64,000 bases of DNA from Acidovorax sp. sif1233 (lineage in GTDB: Bacteria; Pseudomonadota; Gammaproteobacteria; Burkholderiales; Burkholderiaceae_C): assembly GCF_019218755.1 (NCBI RefSeq), contig NZ_JAHUWZ010000003.1, forward strand, positions 496,001 to 560,000, read 5' to 3'. Below, one piece after another: positions 27,901 through 36,488 of this stretch. The translations under genes and the position numbers were made by a program. Each line of letters starts with the position of its first letter. Within the stretch, counting starts at the first letter, position 1. The notes beneath the pieces were generated by a model. It saw only the letters and a program-made list of their open reading frames with translations. It was not told the DNA's origin and did no database searches.

Positions 27901-28064
27901 TTCCAGCTGTCCAGGTCGCTCTCGAAGCCGCCATTCACGAACGCCGCGTGCGCGGAGCCTGCGGCGGCGAGCAGGGCGAGCCCCCCCAGCCACAGCAGCG
28001 CCAGGCGGCGCAGGAAGCGGGACATGCTGCCGCGCAGCCCGCCCAGGAAAATCTCAGTGGTCAA
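24966..28064 (-). CDS. Large secreted repeat protein with IPTL-type CTERM sorting signal
   Basis: A 1032-residue surface protein. A TTG start at 28064 is favoured because AAGAGGAG lies at ideal spacing; the next ATG (28025) has no ribosome site. Signal peptide about 14-40 (RLALLWLGGLALLAAAGSAHA region), then an N-terminal domain beginning FVNGGFESDLDSWN, DUF11-like modules (about 260-520), a divergent InlB-type repeat (about 535-605) and five related ~75-residue repeats each with two cysteines. The end IPTLSEWCMVLLSALLAAM plus a basic RRR tail is an IPTL-CTERM signal for an exosortase-like enzyme; Cys replaces the usual Gly after Trp. The exosortase is not in the window. Response regulator and kinase genes lie just upstream. 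Confidence 0.88.
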   Translation of the reverse strand: MTTEIFLGGLRGSMSRFLRRLALLWLGGLALLAAAGSAHAAFVNGGFESDLDSWNIRHLRVPGAGIALANFPPGSESDLGLTPNTTSTPAPTDAVGNDSDINVSGQVRFPLYGAKSARVNYLGAQNRAAAIDQTAVMTLADVDPADGKAHVRFAIAPVLQNPGHSGHEQPYFFVEVYNVTKNKQLFYTFNFSGQSGVPWQTVGGFQYTNWQTIDIAPGEGVLDVGDQVKVTVIAAGCSQSGHSGHIYVDSGAGLTNLPGPGIKADAPEYAAANGSVDYTYSYSNQGDVPLTSTVVTIVSPQDNTPGTPRNLRIDPGSVPAACTTSVSGTAGNEIDSISCPLGTLNPGSSGTLQLSFVAPALTTGPINHGNYSIVGDAISPLLGPLVQSQITTDPLVDLSVALSDGQNAVIWGQALTYAMTVTNLGPTAVPAGAMVQELAPASLTGIAWTCAASGGAVCPLASGTGPVSQTLPDPVPVGGTLTYTIAAQADPSASGAGTIRHTATVTAPAGVRDRESSNNTATDSDPVGAGLFNLQVHTIGTGTVTSVPLGISCGASCASDQPGGAEVILYATAPAGSIFTGWSGGGCSGAATSCTVSMDASKTVTASFTIPLDVTPVVGANGSVTPAVTQPVAPGGTTSFMVMPNAGYAPVITDNCAAGGAQTGGALVGSTYTTNAIAQNCVVNFSFVNSGVATVTPSVGTGGAITPNAPKTVLNGGSVSYVVTPTTGYTSAPPTGSCPAGTWSGTTYTIAPVPADCTVNFGFLAPVAVTASVASGSGSVTPASQSVAVGGTAVVTLTPGAGQRATLAAGSTCTGGSFNADSTVFTVPGVAAACSVSFAFVPNPVVTASVLSGSGTVSPGAQSVPPGASALVTLSPAAGLHATLHGSSTCTGGSFNADSTVYTVPGVAANCSAVFAFVPNPVVAASVLSGGGTVSPATQSVMPGTNAVIVLSPAKGMRAAWDASSTCGGGSFNANFTTYTIPSVAADCAAVFRFAPAPVDANAIPTLSEWCMVLLSALLAAMVWVHRRRLGR
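25068..25760. repeat. Three tandem 231-bp coding repeats in the CTERM gene
   Basis: Units of exactly 231 bases (77 codons) begin near 25760, 25529 and 25298 on the minus strand. The clearest match is the GTCGGCATTGAAGCTGCCGC segment at 25371 and 25602, with a diverged version near 25140. Each encodes a beta-rich module with a pair of cysteines. Two more distant protein repeats precede them. Confidence 0.85.
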
Positions 28065-28230
28065 TTTGCCGTCTCCTCTTGAATCAGATCTCTGTCGTCG
28101 AAACCTGCGGGCCGAGTTCGGCCCAGGCTGCGCCCTGCCGGGACGGCATGCGCAACCATGAAATGGGTGGGGTGGTGGTGGACCGGGGCTCGGGGCACCC
28201 GGTCAGCGGGCTTGCGCCAGGGTGGTCAGC

Positions 28231-28914
28231 TCATGGTGCGAACACGAGCCCTTTTCCAAAGACCGCCCTGACCGGCAGGGCCAGGCCAGTGTCGTCCAGC
28301 GTCTTGCGGCGCAGCCGGGTCAGTGCCGATTCGATGCGGTGAAAGTCATCGTCGAGATTGCGTCCGCCCACGGCCTGCGCGAGCGCCTGCTTGCTCACGA
28401 CCACGCCGGGGTTCTCCAGCAGGCAGGACAGCAGCTCCAGCTCTCGCGTGGTCAGCGAGACGACCTGCTGGTTGGGGGCCCGCAGCGCGCCGCCCACGCT
28501 GTCCAGTTGCCACGGCACCGCCGCCAGCGCATCCCCGCCGCCCTGCAGCCGCTTGTTGCGCAGCTGCGAACGGATGCCGGCCACCAGCTCCTGCATGTCG
28601 ACGGGCTTGACGAAATACTGCAGCGCGCCAGCCTCCAGCCCTTCGATCCGGCTGTCCAGGTCTGCGCGCGCCGTCATCAGCACGGTGGGCACCCCTTGCG
28701 CCGCCAGGCGGGTGAGCAGGCTCAGCCCATCCTCGCCAGGCAGGCCGATATCCACGACCACGAGATCGGCGCGCGCGCGCAGCAGGCGCACGTAGAAATC
28801 CTCCGCCGACTCGGCCCCCCAGGACTGCAGGCCCGAGCGCGCCAGATAGCTGCATACATTGCTGCGGATGTCCTCGTCGTCTTCGACGACTGCGATGGTG
28901 GGTTCAGCGGACAT
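28231..28914 (-). CDS. OmpR-family response regulator
   Basis: A 227-residue two-component regulator. The receiver domain has acidic residues E11-D13, the phosphoacceptor D55 (VVVDIGLPGEDG), T81 and K103 (FVKPVD); an OmpR-type winged helix fills residues about 130-225 (SLTTRELELLSCLLENPGVV, then DDDFHRIESALTRLRRK). The ATG at 28914 (MSAEPT) is chosen; a TTG four codons earlier is possible. It diverges from a histidine kinase gene with 69 bases between starts and reads toward the CTERM gene 166 bases away, so it may control that gene, the kinase, or both. Confidence 0.92.
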   Translation of the reverse strand: MSAEPTIAVVEDDEDIRSNVCSYLARSGLQSWGAESAEDFYVRLLRARADLVVVDIGLPGEDGLSLLTRLAAQGVPTVLMTARADLDSRIEGLEAGALQYFVKPVDMQELVAGIRSQLRNKRLQGGGDALAAVPWQLDSVGGALRAPNQQVVSLTTRELELLSCLLENPGVVVSKQALAQAVGGRNLDDDFHRIESALTRLRRKTLDDTGLALPVRAVFGKGLVFAP

Positions 28915-28983
28915 TGAGACGGTCAATTGGGGTGCGAAACAGTTTGATACGTACTATTGTGTCAGTGCCTTTTGCACCGAGCC

Positions 28984-31089
28984 ATGCACGAATACTCACG
29001 AATACTCACAAGCCCCAGGCGCCGCACGGCGGTGCCGTGGCACGCCAGGGCGCTTGCCGCGTGCCTTCTCCTGTTTTTCTCCTGCGTGCTGGCGCGCGCG
29101 GGCGAGCTGCCGCCGGATTTCCGCTTCCAGCTGGGATGGGACATCCCCATGGACCGGATCGACGATCCGCTCGGCCGGATGGGGCCGGGCGATGCGGCCG
29201 CGGCACCCGTCGGCGAAGGGTCGCCGCGGCTGCACCATTCGTTGAATGCGGGCTACCTCGGCCATCCGGTGTGGCTGCGTTTCCAGGTGCCGTCCCTGCC
29301 CCCGGATGCCGAACCCGGGGCACTGTGGCTGCTGGCGCAGCCCACCTATCTCGACACGGTCACGCTCTACCAGCGCAGCGCCACGGGGGACTGGTCGGCG
29401 CAGGAGAGCGGCGACCATGTGCCGGCCCCCCGGAAAGCCGGCGTCCGCCAGCACCTGTTTCGCCTGGCACCCGGTGCCATGGCGCTCATCCGCATCCAGA
29501 CCAGCAGCGCCATGCAGTTCCAGGGCAGCGTGCTCGGCGCGCAGGCGCTGGGCGCCAGCCTGGCGGATGCGGAACGCGGCATGGGCCTGCACTTTGGCGC
29601 CGTGGCGGCCTTGCTGCTGGGCATCTGGGCCGCGGCGGCCATCTTTCGCACCCGCGCGCTCTTTGCCCTCGCCGTTCTGGGCTCCGTCAGCGTGATCCAC
29701 ATCTTCAACGTGCGCGGCTACTCCAGCCTCTGGGTTCCTGCGCCGTGGACGCTGTGGGCCAGCCATTCGGTCGGGATCGGTGCATTTGCCCTGGCGGCCA
29801 CGCTGGCCTGGCAGATCAGGGAGCAGCTGGCGAACACCGGCCGCCACCGCCGCACCGGCAGGTGGCTGATGGCGCTCGCAGCCCTGAACCTGGCGGGCAT
29901 GGCCAGCGTTCCGCTGGGCTTCTACGGGTCCGTGGCATGGGTCAACCTGCTGTCCCTGCTGGCCAGCGACGTGATCGCCATCGTCCTGTGCGTGCTCGCC
30001 CTGCGCACGCGCGAGCGGCGGGCCCTGCACGCGCTGCTGCTCTCGGCCTATGGCCTGCACGCGATGGCCGGAGTGCCCATCGCCATCATCATGACCGGCG
30101 CGCTGCACTGGAACATCGACGCGACGGCACTGTGGCAATGGGAGGTGATCCTCTTTACCGCGATGATCGCGTGCGCCGTCTTCGTGGGCATGGTCCTGCG
30201 CTACCGCGACATCCAGCGCACCAAGGACCTGGCCATCGAACGGCTGGCCCAGTCCGAGCAGTCGCTCGAAGAGCGCATCGGACAGCGCACGGCGGAGCTG
30301 TCGCAGGCGCAGGACGCCCTGGGCCAGGCCCTGGAAAACGAACGCGCCCTGCGGCTGGAGCAGCGGCAGTTCTTCCACATGATCAGCCACGAGTTCCGGA
30401 CCCCGCTCGCGGTGGTGGACAGCGCTGCCGCGGAACAGCAGGCCTTCCCCTCCGCGGATATCAACGCGCAGAAGGACCGGGCAGCGCAGATACGGCGCGC
30501 CTGCCGGCGCCTCGCCTCGCTGGTGGACAGCTGCCTGATCAGCGAACGGATGGACACGGCGGGTTTCTCTCTCCAGGCGTCGCCGGTCAACACGGCCGAC
30601 CTTCTGGAGCATGCGGCGCAGCTGGTCCACTGGTCTCCACGCCACCACCTTCGCCTCTTCACCGACCTCGCTCCGCCGGAGTGGGTCTGCGACGGGACAC
30701 TGGTGCGCATCGCGCTGTCCAACCTCGTGGACAACGCGGTGAAGTACGCATCCGCAGGGGAAATCTTCATTGCGGCGCGCAAGGGCGAATCCGGGCTGCT
30801 GGAGATTTCCGTGGCGGACGAAGGCTCGGGCATGTCGCTGGAGGTCATGAACCGCATCTTCCAGCGCTTCGAACGCGGAGACCGCACCGACCAAAGCAAG
30901 GGTTTCGGCCTGGGCCTGTGGGTGACCCGCCGCATCGCACGGCTGCACGGGGGCGACATCACCGTGGAATCGCGGCTGGGCGAGGGGACCTGCTTCACGC
31001 TGACCCTGGCCACACAGCCCATGGCCTCCGGCAGCGCCCACCACCAGCGGCAGGTCCGGGCCCGGGGCGAATCATCCTGGGCAACCTGA
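28984..31089 (+). CDS. Membrane sensor histidine kinase with 7TMR-DISM input
   Basis: About 701 residues. After a signal-like segment (about 25-43), a periplasmic 7TMR-DISMED2-like beta domain (residues about 45-180, with HPVWLRFQVP) is followed by seven transmembrane helices (about 200-410), a coiled coil (SEQSLEERIGQRTAELSQ), HisKA with H469 in FHMISHEFRTPL, and HATPase_c with N-box (LSNLVDNAVKYA), G1 (DEGSGM) and G2 (GFGLGLWVT). DISM-type receptors sense carbohydrates or other ligands; the ligand here is unknown. ATG at 28984 chosen over an in-frame TTG at 28957. It is divergent from the response regulator, its likely partner. Confidence 0.92.
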   Translation: MHEYSRILTSPRRRTAVPWHARALAACLLLFFSCVLARAGELPPDFRFQLGWDIPMDRIDDPLGRMGPGDAAAAPVGEGSPRLHHSLNAGYLGHPVWLRFQVPSLPPDAEPGALWLLAQPTYLDTVTLYQRSATGDWSAQESGDHVPAPRKAGVRQHLFRLAPGAMALIRIQTSSAMQFQGSVLGAQALGASLADAERGMGLHFGAVAALLLGIWAAAAIFRTRALFALAVLGSVSVIHIFNVRGYSSLWVPAPWTLWASHSVGIGAFALAATLAWQIREQLANTGRHRRTGRWLMALAALNLAGMASVPLGFYGSVAWVNLLSLLASDVIAIVLCVLALRTRERRALHALLLSAYGLHAMAGVPIAIIMTGALHWNIDATALWQWEVILFTAMIACAVFVGMVLRYRDIQRTKDLAIERLAQSEQSLEERIGQRTAELSQAQDALGQALENERALRLEQRQFFHMISHEFRTPLAVVDSAAAEQQAFPSADINAQKDRAAQIRRACRRLASLVDSCLISERMDTAGFSLQASPVNTADLLEHAAQLVHWSPRHHLRLFTDLAPPEWVCDGTLVRIALSNLVDNAVKYASAGEIFIAARKGESGLLEISVADEGSGMSLEVMNRIFQRFERGDRTDQSKGFGLGLWVTRRIARLHGGDITVESRLGEGTCFTLTLATQPMASGSAHHQRQVRARGESSWAT
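28987..29006. repeat. 10-bp tandem direct repeat at the kinase start
   Basis: CACGAATACT occurs twice with exactly 10-bp spacing, followed by a third partial CACA. OmpR-family regulators often bind direct repeats about one helical turn apart. It lies within the first codons of the kinase gene, 73 bases from the regulator start. Confidence 0.4.
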
Positions 31090-31143
31090 CCCCCGCAGGC
31101 GAGCCGCGCCCGGGCGGCCCCCGCAAAGACCTGGAGCTGGTTC

Positions 31144-31701
31144 TCAGGCCAGCAGGCGCGAGGACTTGGGCACGTGCGCCATCAGGAACTCCATCTGGTC
31201 GGCCAGGATCCGCCGGTTGCGCAGGATGAAGTCCTCCCACAGGCTGGGCACGTAGGGCGCGTACAGCAGTGGCATATGCGCCTGTTCGGGGGTGCGCGGC
31301 CCCTTGCGGTGGTTGCAGGGACGGCAGGCCGTGACCACGTTCATCCAGTGGTCCTGCCCGTTGCGCGCGAAGGGCACGATGTGCTCGCGCGTGAGGTTGT
31401 CTTCGTGGAAATGCCCGCCGCAGTAGGCGCACACATTGCGGTCGCGGATGAAGAGCTTGCTGTTGGTCAGGCCGGGCTTGAGGTCGAACGGGTTGATCGT
31501 GGGCACGCCCTTGGTGCCGATGATGCTGTTGACGGCAATCACCGACTGTTCACCCGTCACGGCGTTGTGCCCGCCGCGGAACCGGGCGATCTGGCCGCCG
31601 GATTCCCAGCGCACCTCACCGGCGGCGTAATGAATCACCGCCTGCTCGAGCGAAATCCACGATTGGGGCAGCCCTTGGGCCGACAGCTTCAAGACCTTCA
31701 A
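31144..31701 (-). CDS. HNH endonuclease family protein
   Basis: A 185-residue protein. The TTG start at 31701 is favoured: AGGAGG lies six bases upstream, and the resulting N-terminus MKVLKLSAQGLPQSWISLEQ matches the usual family start; longer reading to the ATG upstream lacks such a site. The C-terminal HNH module has C91-x2-C94, H107 in REHIVPF, N121 and C126-x2-C129-N-H131, a zinc-ribbon HNH. Such solitary nucleases are common in Burkholderiales; their role is not known. It converges on the kinase gene and diverges from ribF. Confidence 0.88.
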   Translation of the reverse strand: MKVLKLSAQGLPQSWISLEQAVIHYAAGEVRWESGGQIARFRGGHNAVTGEQSVIAVNSIIGTKGVPTINPFDLKPGLTNSKLFIRDRNVCAYCGGHFHEDNLTREHIVPFARNGQDHWMNVVTACRPCNHRKGPRTPEQAHMPLLYAPYVPSLWEDFILRNRRILADQMEFLMAHVPKSSRLLA

Positions 31702-31804
31702 AACACGCCTCCTGGAACGGTAAGTACACAAGGATTCGGAACGCTGATGTCTCGCGGGCAGCCCCGTACCGGGCCGTCCGTGGGTCACAATATACTCCGT
31801 TTTC

Positions 31805-31869
31805 ATGACAAATTGGCGTCTTGCGCTTGATGCACCTGCGCATGCTGCTATCAAAAAGATAACAAACCG
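31805..31869 (-). repeat. Interspersed TAGCTG-type repeat, copy e (ribF upstream region)
   Basis: Minus strand: TTGTTATCTTTTTGATAGCA then GCATGCGCAGGTGCATCAAG and CGCAAGACGCC. It keeps the GATAGC.GCnnGCGC core with one change. It fills the space directly before the ribF start codon, so it forms the ribF 5' leader. Confidence 0.65.
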
Positions 31870-32928
31870 ATGAAGATCTTTCGCGGATTCCACCATCCTG
31901 GCATCGCCCGCTCGTGCGCGCTGACCATCGGCAATTTCGATGGCGTGCACCGGGGCCACCAGGCCATGCTCGCCCTGCTCAACAGCGAGGCCGCCCACCG
32001 GCAAGTGGACAGCTGCGTGCTGACCTTCGAGCCCCATCCGCGCGACTATTTCGCCGGGGCGCTGCACAAGCCCGAGCTGGCGCCCGCGCGCGTCGGCACG
32101 CTGCGCGACAAGCTCACGGAGCTGGCGCGCTGCGGCGTGCAGCAGACGGTGGTGCTGCCCTTCGACGCGGCGCTGGCCGCGCAGTCGCCCGAGGCCTTCA
32201 TCGACGAGGTGCTGGTGCAGGGGCTGGGCGCCCGCTACGTGCTGGTGGGCGATGACTTCCGGTTCGGGCGCCAGCGCGCGGGCGACTACGCCATGCTGGA
32301 CGCGGCCGGCCAGGCCCGGGGCTTTGACGTGGCGCGCATGAACAGCTACGAGGTGCACGGTTTGCGCGTCTCCAGCTCCGCCGTGCGGCAAGCGCTGGCC
32401 CAGGGTGACATGGACGCGGCCGCGCGCCTGCTGGGACGGCCCTACACCATCTCGGGCCATGTGGTGCATGGCCGCAAGCTCGGGCGCGAGCTGGGCGCCA
32501 CGGCCGAGGGCGCGGGCGACGGCTTTCGCACGCTGAACCTGCGCTTTGCCCACTGGAAGCCCGCCGCCAGCGGCATCTTCGCCGTGCTGGTGCACGGCCT
32601 GGGGCGCGAGGGCGATGCTCTGCTGCAGGGCGTGGCCAACCTGGGCGTGCGCCCGTCGCTCGACCCCGACGACGTCAACGGCGGGCGGGTGCTGCTGGAG
32701 ACACATTGCCTGCAATGGCCCGCCGAGCTGGGGGCCGAAGGGGCGTACGGTAAAATCGTGCGCGTGGAACTGCTGCACAAACTGCACGACGAGCTCAAGT
32801 ACGACGGTCTGGCTGCCCTGACGGCGGGCATCGCCAAGGACTGTGCGGATGCGCGCGCCTACTTCGCGTCGGCCCAGGCACCCAATCACACCGAGACCCG
32901 GCGCCAGACCACGCGCGACCGAATTTGA
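31870..32928 (+). CDS. ribF: Bifunctional riboflavin kinase/FAD synthetase RibF
   Basis: A 352-residue two-domain enzyme making FMN and FAD. The N-terminal adenylyltransferase domain starts with GNFDGVHRGH (21-30) and carries VSSSAVRQAL near 176; the C-terminal flavokinase domain (about 195-315) has GRPYTISGHVVHGRKLGREL and the ANLGVRP motif. The ATG at 31870 follows the repeat with no strong ribosome site. ribF-ileS-lspA is a conserved order in proteobacteria and all three run in the same direction here. Length is slightly above the family average because of a C-terminal tail. Confidence 0.96.
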   Translation: MKIFRGFHHPGIARSCALTIGNFDGVHRGHQAMLALLNSEAAHRQVDSCVLTFEPHPRDYFAGALHKPELAPARVGTLRDKLTELARCGVQQTVVLPFDAALAAQSPEAFIDEVLVQGLGARYVLVGDDFRFGRQRAGDYAMLDAAGQARGFDVARMNSYEVHGLRVSSSAVRQALAQGDMDAAARLLGRPYTISGHVVHGRKLGRELGATAEGAGDGFRTLNLRFAHWKPAASGIFAVLVHGLGREGDALLQGVANLGVRPSLDPDDVNGGRVLLETHCLQWPAELGAEGAYGKIVRVELLHKLHDELKYDGLAALTAGIAKDCADARAYFASAQAPNHTETRRQTTRDRI

Positions 32929-33037
32929 GGGGGCTGCCTGCGCAGCGCCTGCCCGGCAGGCCCGACACCTCTTCACGCCTCCTCTTTTCCCGTTTTCTCC
33001 GGGCCTGCCCCGGAATGCCCCGTTTTAAGGCTCCCTC

Positions 33038-35911
33038 ATGTCCGACAACGCCAGTACCACCGAATCCACCGCCACGGACTACCGCAGCACCCTGAACCTG
33101 CCCGACACCCCCTTCCCCATGCGCGGCGACCTGCCCAAGCGCGAGCCGGGCTGGGTGAAGGAATGGGAAGACAAGGGCCTGTACAAGCGCCTGCGCGACG
33201 CACGCTGCGGCGCGCCCAAGTTCATCCTGCACGACGGCCCGCCCTACGCCAACGGCCAGATCCACATGGGCCACGCGGTCAACAAGATTCTCAAGGACAT
33301 GATCACCAAGGCGCGCCAGCTCGAGGGCTTCGACGCGCTGTACGTGCCCGGCTGGGACTGCCACGGCCTGCCGATCGAGAACGCCATCGAGAAGAAACAC
33401 GGCCGCAACCTGAGCCGCGACGACATGCAGGCCAAGAGCCGTGCGTTTGCCACCGAGCAGATCGCGCAGCAGATGGTGGACTTCAAGCGCCTGGGCGTGC
33501 TGGGCGAATGGGACAACCCCTACAAGACCATGAACCCCGCCAACGAGGCGGGCGAAATCCGCGCGTTCAAGCGTGTGATGGAGCGTGGTTTTGTCTACCG
33601 CGGCTTGAAGCCTGTGTACTGGTGTTTTGACTGCGGCTCTTCGCTGGCCGAGTTCGAGATCGAATACCAGGACAAGAAGAGCACCACGCTGGACGTGGCG
33701 TTCAAGGCGCACGAGCCTGCCAAGCTGGCGGCCGCGTTCGGCCTGCCCGCGTTGACCAAAGACGCATTCGTCGTCATCTGGACCACCACCGCCTGGACCA
33801 TCCCCGCCAACCAGGCGCTCAACCTGAACCCAGAGATCGGCTACGCCCTGGTGGACACCGGCGAGCGCGTCCTGCTGGTGGCCGAGCCGCTGGTGGCCTC
33901 GTGCCTGGAGCGCTATGGCCTCACGGGCAGCGTGCTGGCCACCACCCTGGGCAAGAACCTGGGTGGGCTGGAGTTCGAGCACCCGCTGTACGATGTGAAA
34001 AGCGAGGACGGCAGCCAAGGCTACCAGCGCCTGTCCCCCGTGTACCTGGCCGACTACGCCACGGCCGACGATGGCACCGGTATCGTGCACTCCTCGCCCG
34101 CCTACGGGCTGGAGGATTTCAACTCCTGCGTGTCCCACGGCCTGGCGCTGGACGACATCCTGAACCCCGTGCAGGGCAACGGTACCTATGCGCCGGACTT
34201 CCCGCTGTTCGGCGGCCAGCACATCTGGAAGGCCGTGCCCGTCATCATCGAAGCACTGCGCGATGCCGGCCGCCTGATGGCCACCAAGGAGATCACGCAC
34301 AGCTACCCCCACTGCTGGCGCCACAAGACGCCGGTGATCTACCGCGCGGCCGCGCAATGGTTCATCCGCATGGACGAAGGCGAAGGCGTCTTCACCCAGC
34401 CCGGCATGAAGCCCGCCAAGACGCTGCGCCAGATCGCGCTGGACGCCATCGAGCACACCAGCTTCTACCCCGAGAACGGCAAGACCCGCCTGCACGACAT
34501 GATCGCCGGGCGGCCCGACTGGTGCATCTCGCGCCAGCGCAGCTGGGGGGTGCCCATCCCGTTCTTCCTGCACAAGGATTCGGGCGAACTGCACCCGCGC
34601 ACCATGGAAATCATGGACCAGGCGGCCGACATCGTGGAAAAGGGCGGCATCGAGGCCTGGAGCCGCGTGACGCCCGAGGAAATCCTGGGCGCCGAGGACG
34701 CGGCCTGCTACACCAAGAGCACCGACATCCTGGAGGTGTGGTTCGACTCGGGCTCCACGTTCAGCCATGTGCTGCGCGGCACGCACCCCGACGTGCACCA
34801 CGACACGGGCCCCGAGGCCGACCTGTACCTGGAAGGCCACGACCAGCACCGCGGCTGGTTCCACAGCTCCCTGCTCTTGGCATCGGCGCTGGAAGGCCGC
34901 GCGCCCTACCGGGGCCTGCTGACCCACGGCTTCACCGTGGACAGCCAGGGCCGCAAGATGAGCAAGTCGCTGGGCAACGGCATCGATCCGCAGGAGATCA
35001 ACAAGAAGCTGGGCGCCGAGATCATCCGCCTGTGGGTGGCCGCCAGCGACTACTCCGGCGACATCGCGGGGGACGAAAAGATCCTGGCCCGTGTGGTGGA
35101 TGCCTACCGCCGCATCCGCAACACGCTGCGCTTCCTGCTGGCCAACGTGAGCGACTTCGACCCGGCCAAGGACGCCGTGCCGTTCGACCAGATGCTGGAG
35201 ATCGACCGTTACGCCCTCACCCGCGCATCCGAGTTCCAGGCCGAGGTGCTGGCGCACTACAAGGTGTATGAGTTCCACCCCGTGGTCGCCAAGCTGCAGC
35301 TGTACTGCTCGGAAGACCTGGGCGGGTTCTACCTGGACGTGCTCAAGGACCGCCTGTACACCACCGCGCCCAAGAGCCTGGCGCGCCGCAGCGCGCAGAC
35401 CGCGCTCTACCAGATCACGCATGCCATGCTGCGCTGGATGGCGCCGTTCCTGTCCTTCACGGCCGAAGAGGCCTGGAAGTTGTTCGGCCAGTCCGACTCC
35501 ATCTTCGTGGAAACCTATGGCTCCATCGCCGGGGCCGACGAGGGCCTGCTGGCCAAGTGGGGGCGCCTGCGCGAGATCCGCGATGCGGTGAACAAGGAGA
35601 TCGAGGCGCTGCGCGCCGCCGGCCAGGTGGGCTCTTCGCTGCAGGCCGTGGTCACCCTCACGGCCGCGCCCGAAGACCATGCGCTGCTGGCCAGCCTGGG
35701 CGACGACCTGAAGTTCATCTTCATCACCTCTGCTATTGAATTGGTAGCTGGTAGCGCACTGCAGATCAGCGTCAAGCCCAGTTCCGATGCCAAATGCGAG
35801 CGCTGCTGGCACTACCGCCCCGACGTGGGGCAGGATGCCGCGCACCCCACCATCTGCGGCCGCTGCACCAGCAACCTCTACGGGGACGGCGAAAGCCGGG
35901 CGCACGCGTGA
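33038..35911 (+). CDS. ileS: Isoleucyl-tRNA synthetase
   Basis: A 957-residue class I synthetase. HIGH-type motif HMGH is at 76-79, KMSKS at 640-644, the editing (CP1) domain lies between about 185 and 400, and the C-terminal zinc finger CERCWHYR...CGRC is present near 925-945. Length matches bacterial (type 1) IleRS. A 109-base spacer with a GCCTGCCCGGCAGGC palindrome separates it from ribF; it overlaps lspA by one base (TGATG). Residues about 897-909 ([13 protein letters not shown]) are encoded by an interspersed repeat copy just before the zinc finger. Confidence 0.97.
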   Translation: MSDNASTTESTATDYRSTLNLPDTPFPMRGDLPKREPGWVKEWEDKGLYKRLRDARCGAPKFILHDGPPYANGQIHMGHAVNKILKDMITKARQLEGFDALYVPGWDCHGLPIENAIEKKHGRNLSRDDMQAKSRAFATEQIAQQMVDFKRLGVLGEWDNPYKTMNPANEAGEIRAFKRVMERGFVYRGLKPVYWCFDCGSSLAEFEIEYQDKKSTTLDVAFKAHEPAKLAAAFGLPALTKDAFVVIWTTTAWTIPANQALNLNPEIGYALVDTGERVLLVAEPLVASCLERYGLTGSVLATTLGKNLGGLEFEHPLYDVKSEDGSQGYQRLSPVYLADYATADDGTGIVHSSPAYGLEDFNSCVSHGLALDDILNPVQGNGTYAPDFPLFGGQHIWKAVPVIIEALRDAGRLMATKEITHSYPHCWRHKTPVIYRAAAQWFIRMDEGEGVFTQPGMKPAKTLRQIALDAIEHTSFYPENGKTRLHDMIAGRPDWCISRQRSWGVPIPFFLHKDSGELHPRTMEIMDQAADIVEKGGIEAWSRVTPEEILGAEDAACYTKSTDILEVWFDSGSTFSHVLRGTHPDVHHDTGPEADLYLEGHDQHRGWFHSSLLLASALEGRAPYRGLLTHGFTVDSQGRKMSKSLGNGIDPQEINKKLGAEIIRLWVAASDYSGDIAGDEKILARVVDAYRRIRNTLRFLLANVSDFDPAKDAVPFDQMLEIDRYALTRASEFQAEVLAHYKVYEFHPVVAKLQLYCSEDLGGFYLDVLKDRLYTTAPKSLARRSAQTALYQITHAMLRWMAPFLSFTAEEAWKLFGQSDSIFVETYGSIAGADEGLLAKWGRLREIRDAVNKEIEALRAAGQVGSSLQAVVTLTAAPEDHALLASLGDDLKFIFITSAIELVAGSALQISVKPSSDAKCERCWHYRPDVGQDAAHPTICGRCTSNLYGDGESRAHA
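35728..35760 (+). repeat. Interspersed TAGCTG-type repeat, copy f (inside ileS)
   Basis: CCTCTGCTATTGAATTGGTA then GCTGGTAGCGCACT. The core GTAGCTGGTAGCGC is intact and in frame in ileS, in the same orientation as the gene. Confidence 0.75.
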
Positions 35912-36438
35912 TGGCGCGCGGCGCGGCACTGGCGGGGCGCTCCGGCGCGGGCATGTGGCCCTGGCTGGCCTGGGCCGTGGTGCTTCTGGTGGCCGACCAG
36001 ATCACCAAGACCTGGATCATCCAGAACTACCAGCTGGGCGATGCCACGTTCATCACCAGCTTCTTCAACATCGTGCGGGCGCACAACACCGGCGCGGCGT
36101 TCTCCTTCCTGCGCGATGCGGGCGGATGGCAGCGCTGGCTGTTCACCGGCATCGGCGTGGCGGCCACGATCTTCATCGTGTGGCAACTGCGCGCGCACCC
36201 GGGCCAGAAGCTGTTCAGCTTCGCGCTGTCCAGCATCCTGGGGGGCGCGGTGGGCAACGTGGTGGACCGGCTGATGCACGGCTACGTCGTGGACTTCCTG
36301 GATTTCCACTGGAATTTCCTCGCCGGGATCTTCCACGGCGGCCATTTCCCGGCCTTCAACCTGGCGGACACGGCCATCAGCGTGGGGGCCGCCTGCCTGA
36401 TCCTGGACGAGCTGCTCAGAGCGCGGCGCGCGCGCTGA
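35911..36438 (+). CDS. lspA: Lipoprotein signal peptidase LspA
   Basis: A 175-residue inner-membrane aspartyl protease that cleaves prolipoproteins. Four transmembrane segments; the [10 protein letters not shown] motif at 58-67, and catalytic aspartates D119 (NVVDR) and D153 ([10 protein letters not shown]). The ATG overlaps the ileS stop by one base, implying coupled translation as in other ribF-ileS-lspA operons. A small G/A-rich N-terminal extension ([14 protein letters not shown]) precedes the first helix. A terminator follows. Confidence 0.96.
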   Translation: MARGAALAGRSGAGMWPWLAWAVVLLVADQITKTWIIQNYQLGDATFITSFFNIVRAHNTGAAFSFLRDAGGWQRWLFTGIGVAATIFIVWQLRAHPGQKLFSFALSSILGGAVGNVVDRLMHGYVVDFLDFHWNFLAGIFHGGHFPAFNLADTAISVGAACLILDELLRARRAR

Positions 36439-36464
36439 AGCAACACCCCCGCTCCCTGCATCCC

Positions 36465-36488
36465 AGGCCCGCCGCGCGCGGGCCTTTT
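36465..36488 (+). terminator. Terminator of ribF-ileS-lspA
   Basis: AGGCCCGC and GCGGGCCT pair around a 5-base loop and end in TTTT, 27 bases after the lspA stop. Confidence 0.8.

Noticed and set aside
24930..28082. A 1050-codon plus-strand frame fully overlapping the CTERM gene
   Set aside because: High GC keeps antisense frames open; its translation is Arg/Ala/His/Gly-rich low-complexity text with no domain. The minus-strand gene has signal peptide, repeats and sorting tail.
32795..35929. A 1044-codon minus-strand frame opposite ileS
   Set aside because: ileS has all synthetase motifs; the antisense frame has no recognisable domain and is a GC-frame shadow.
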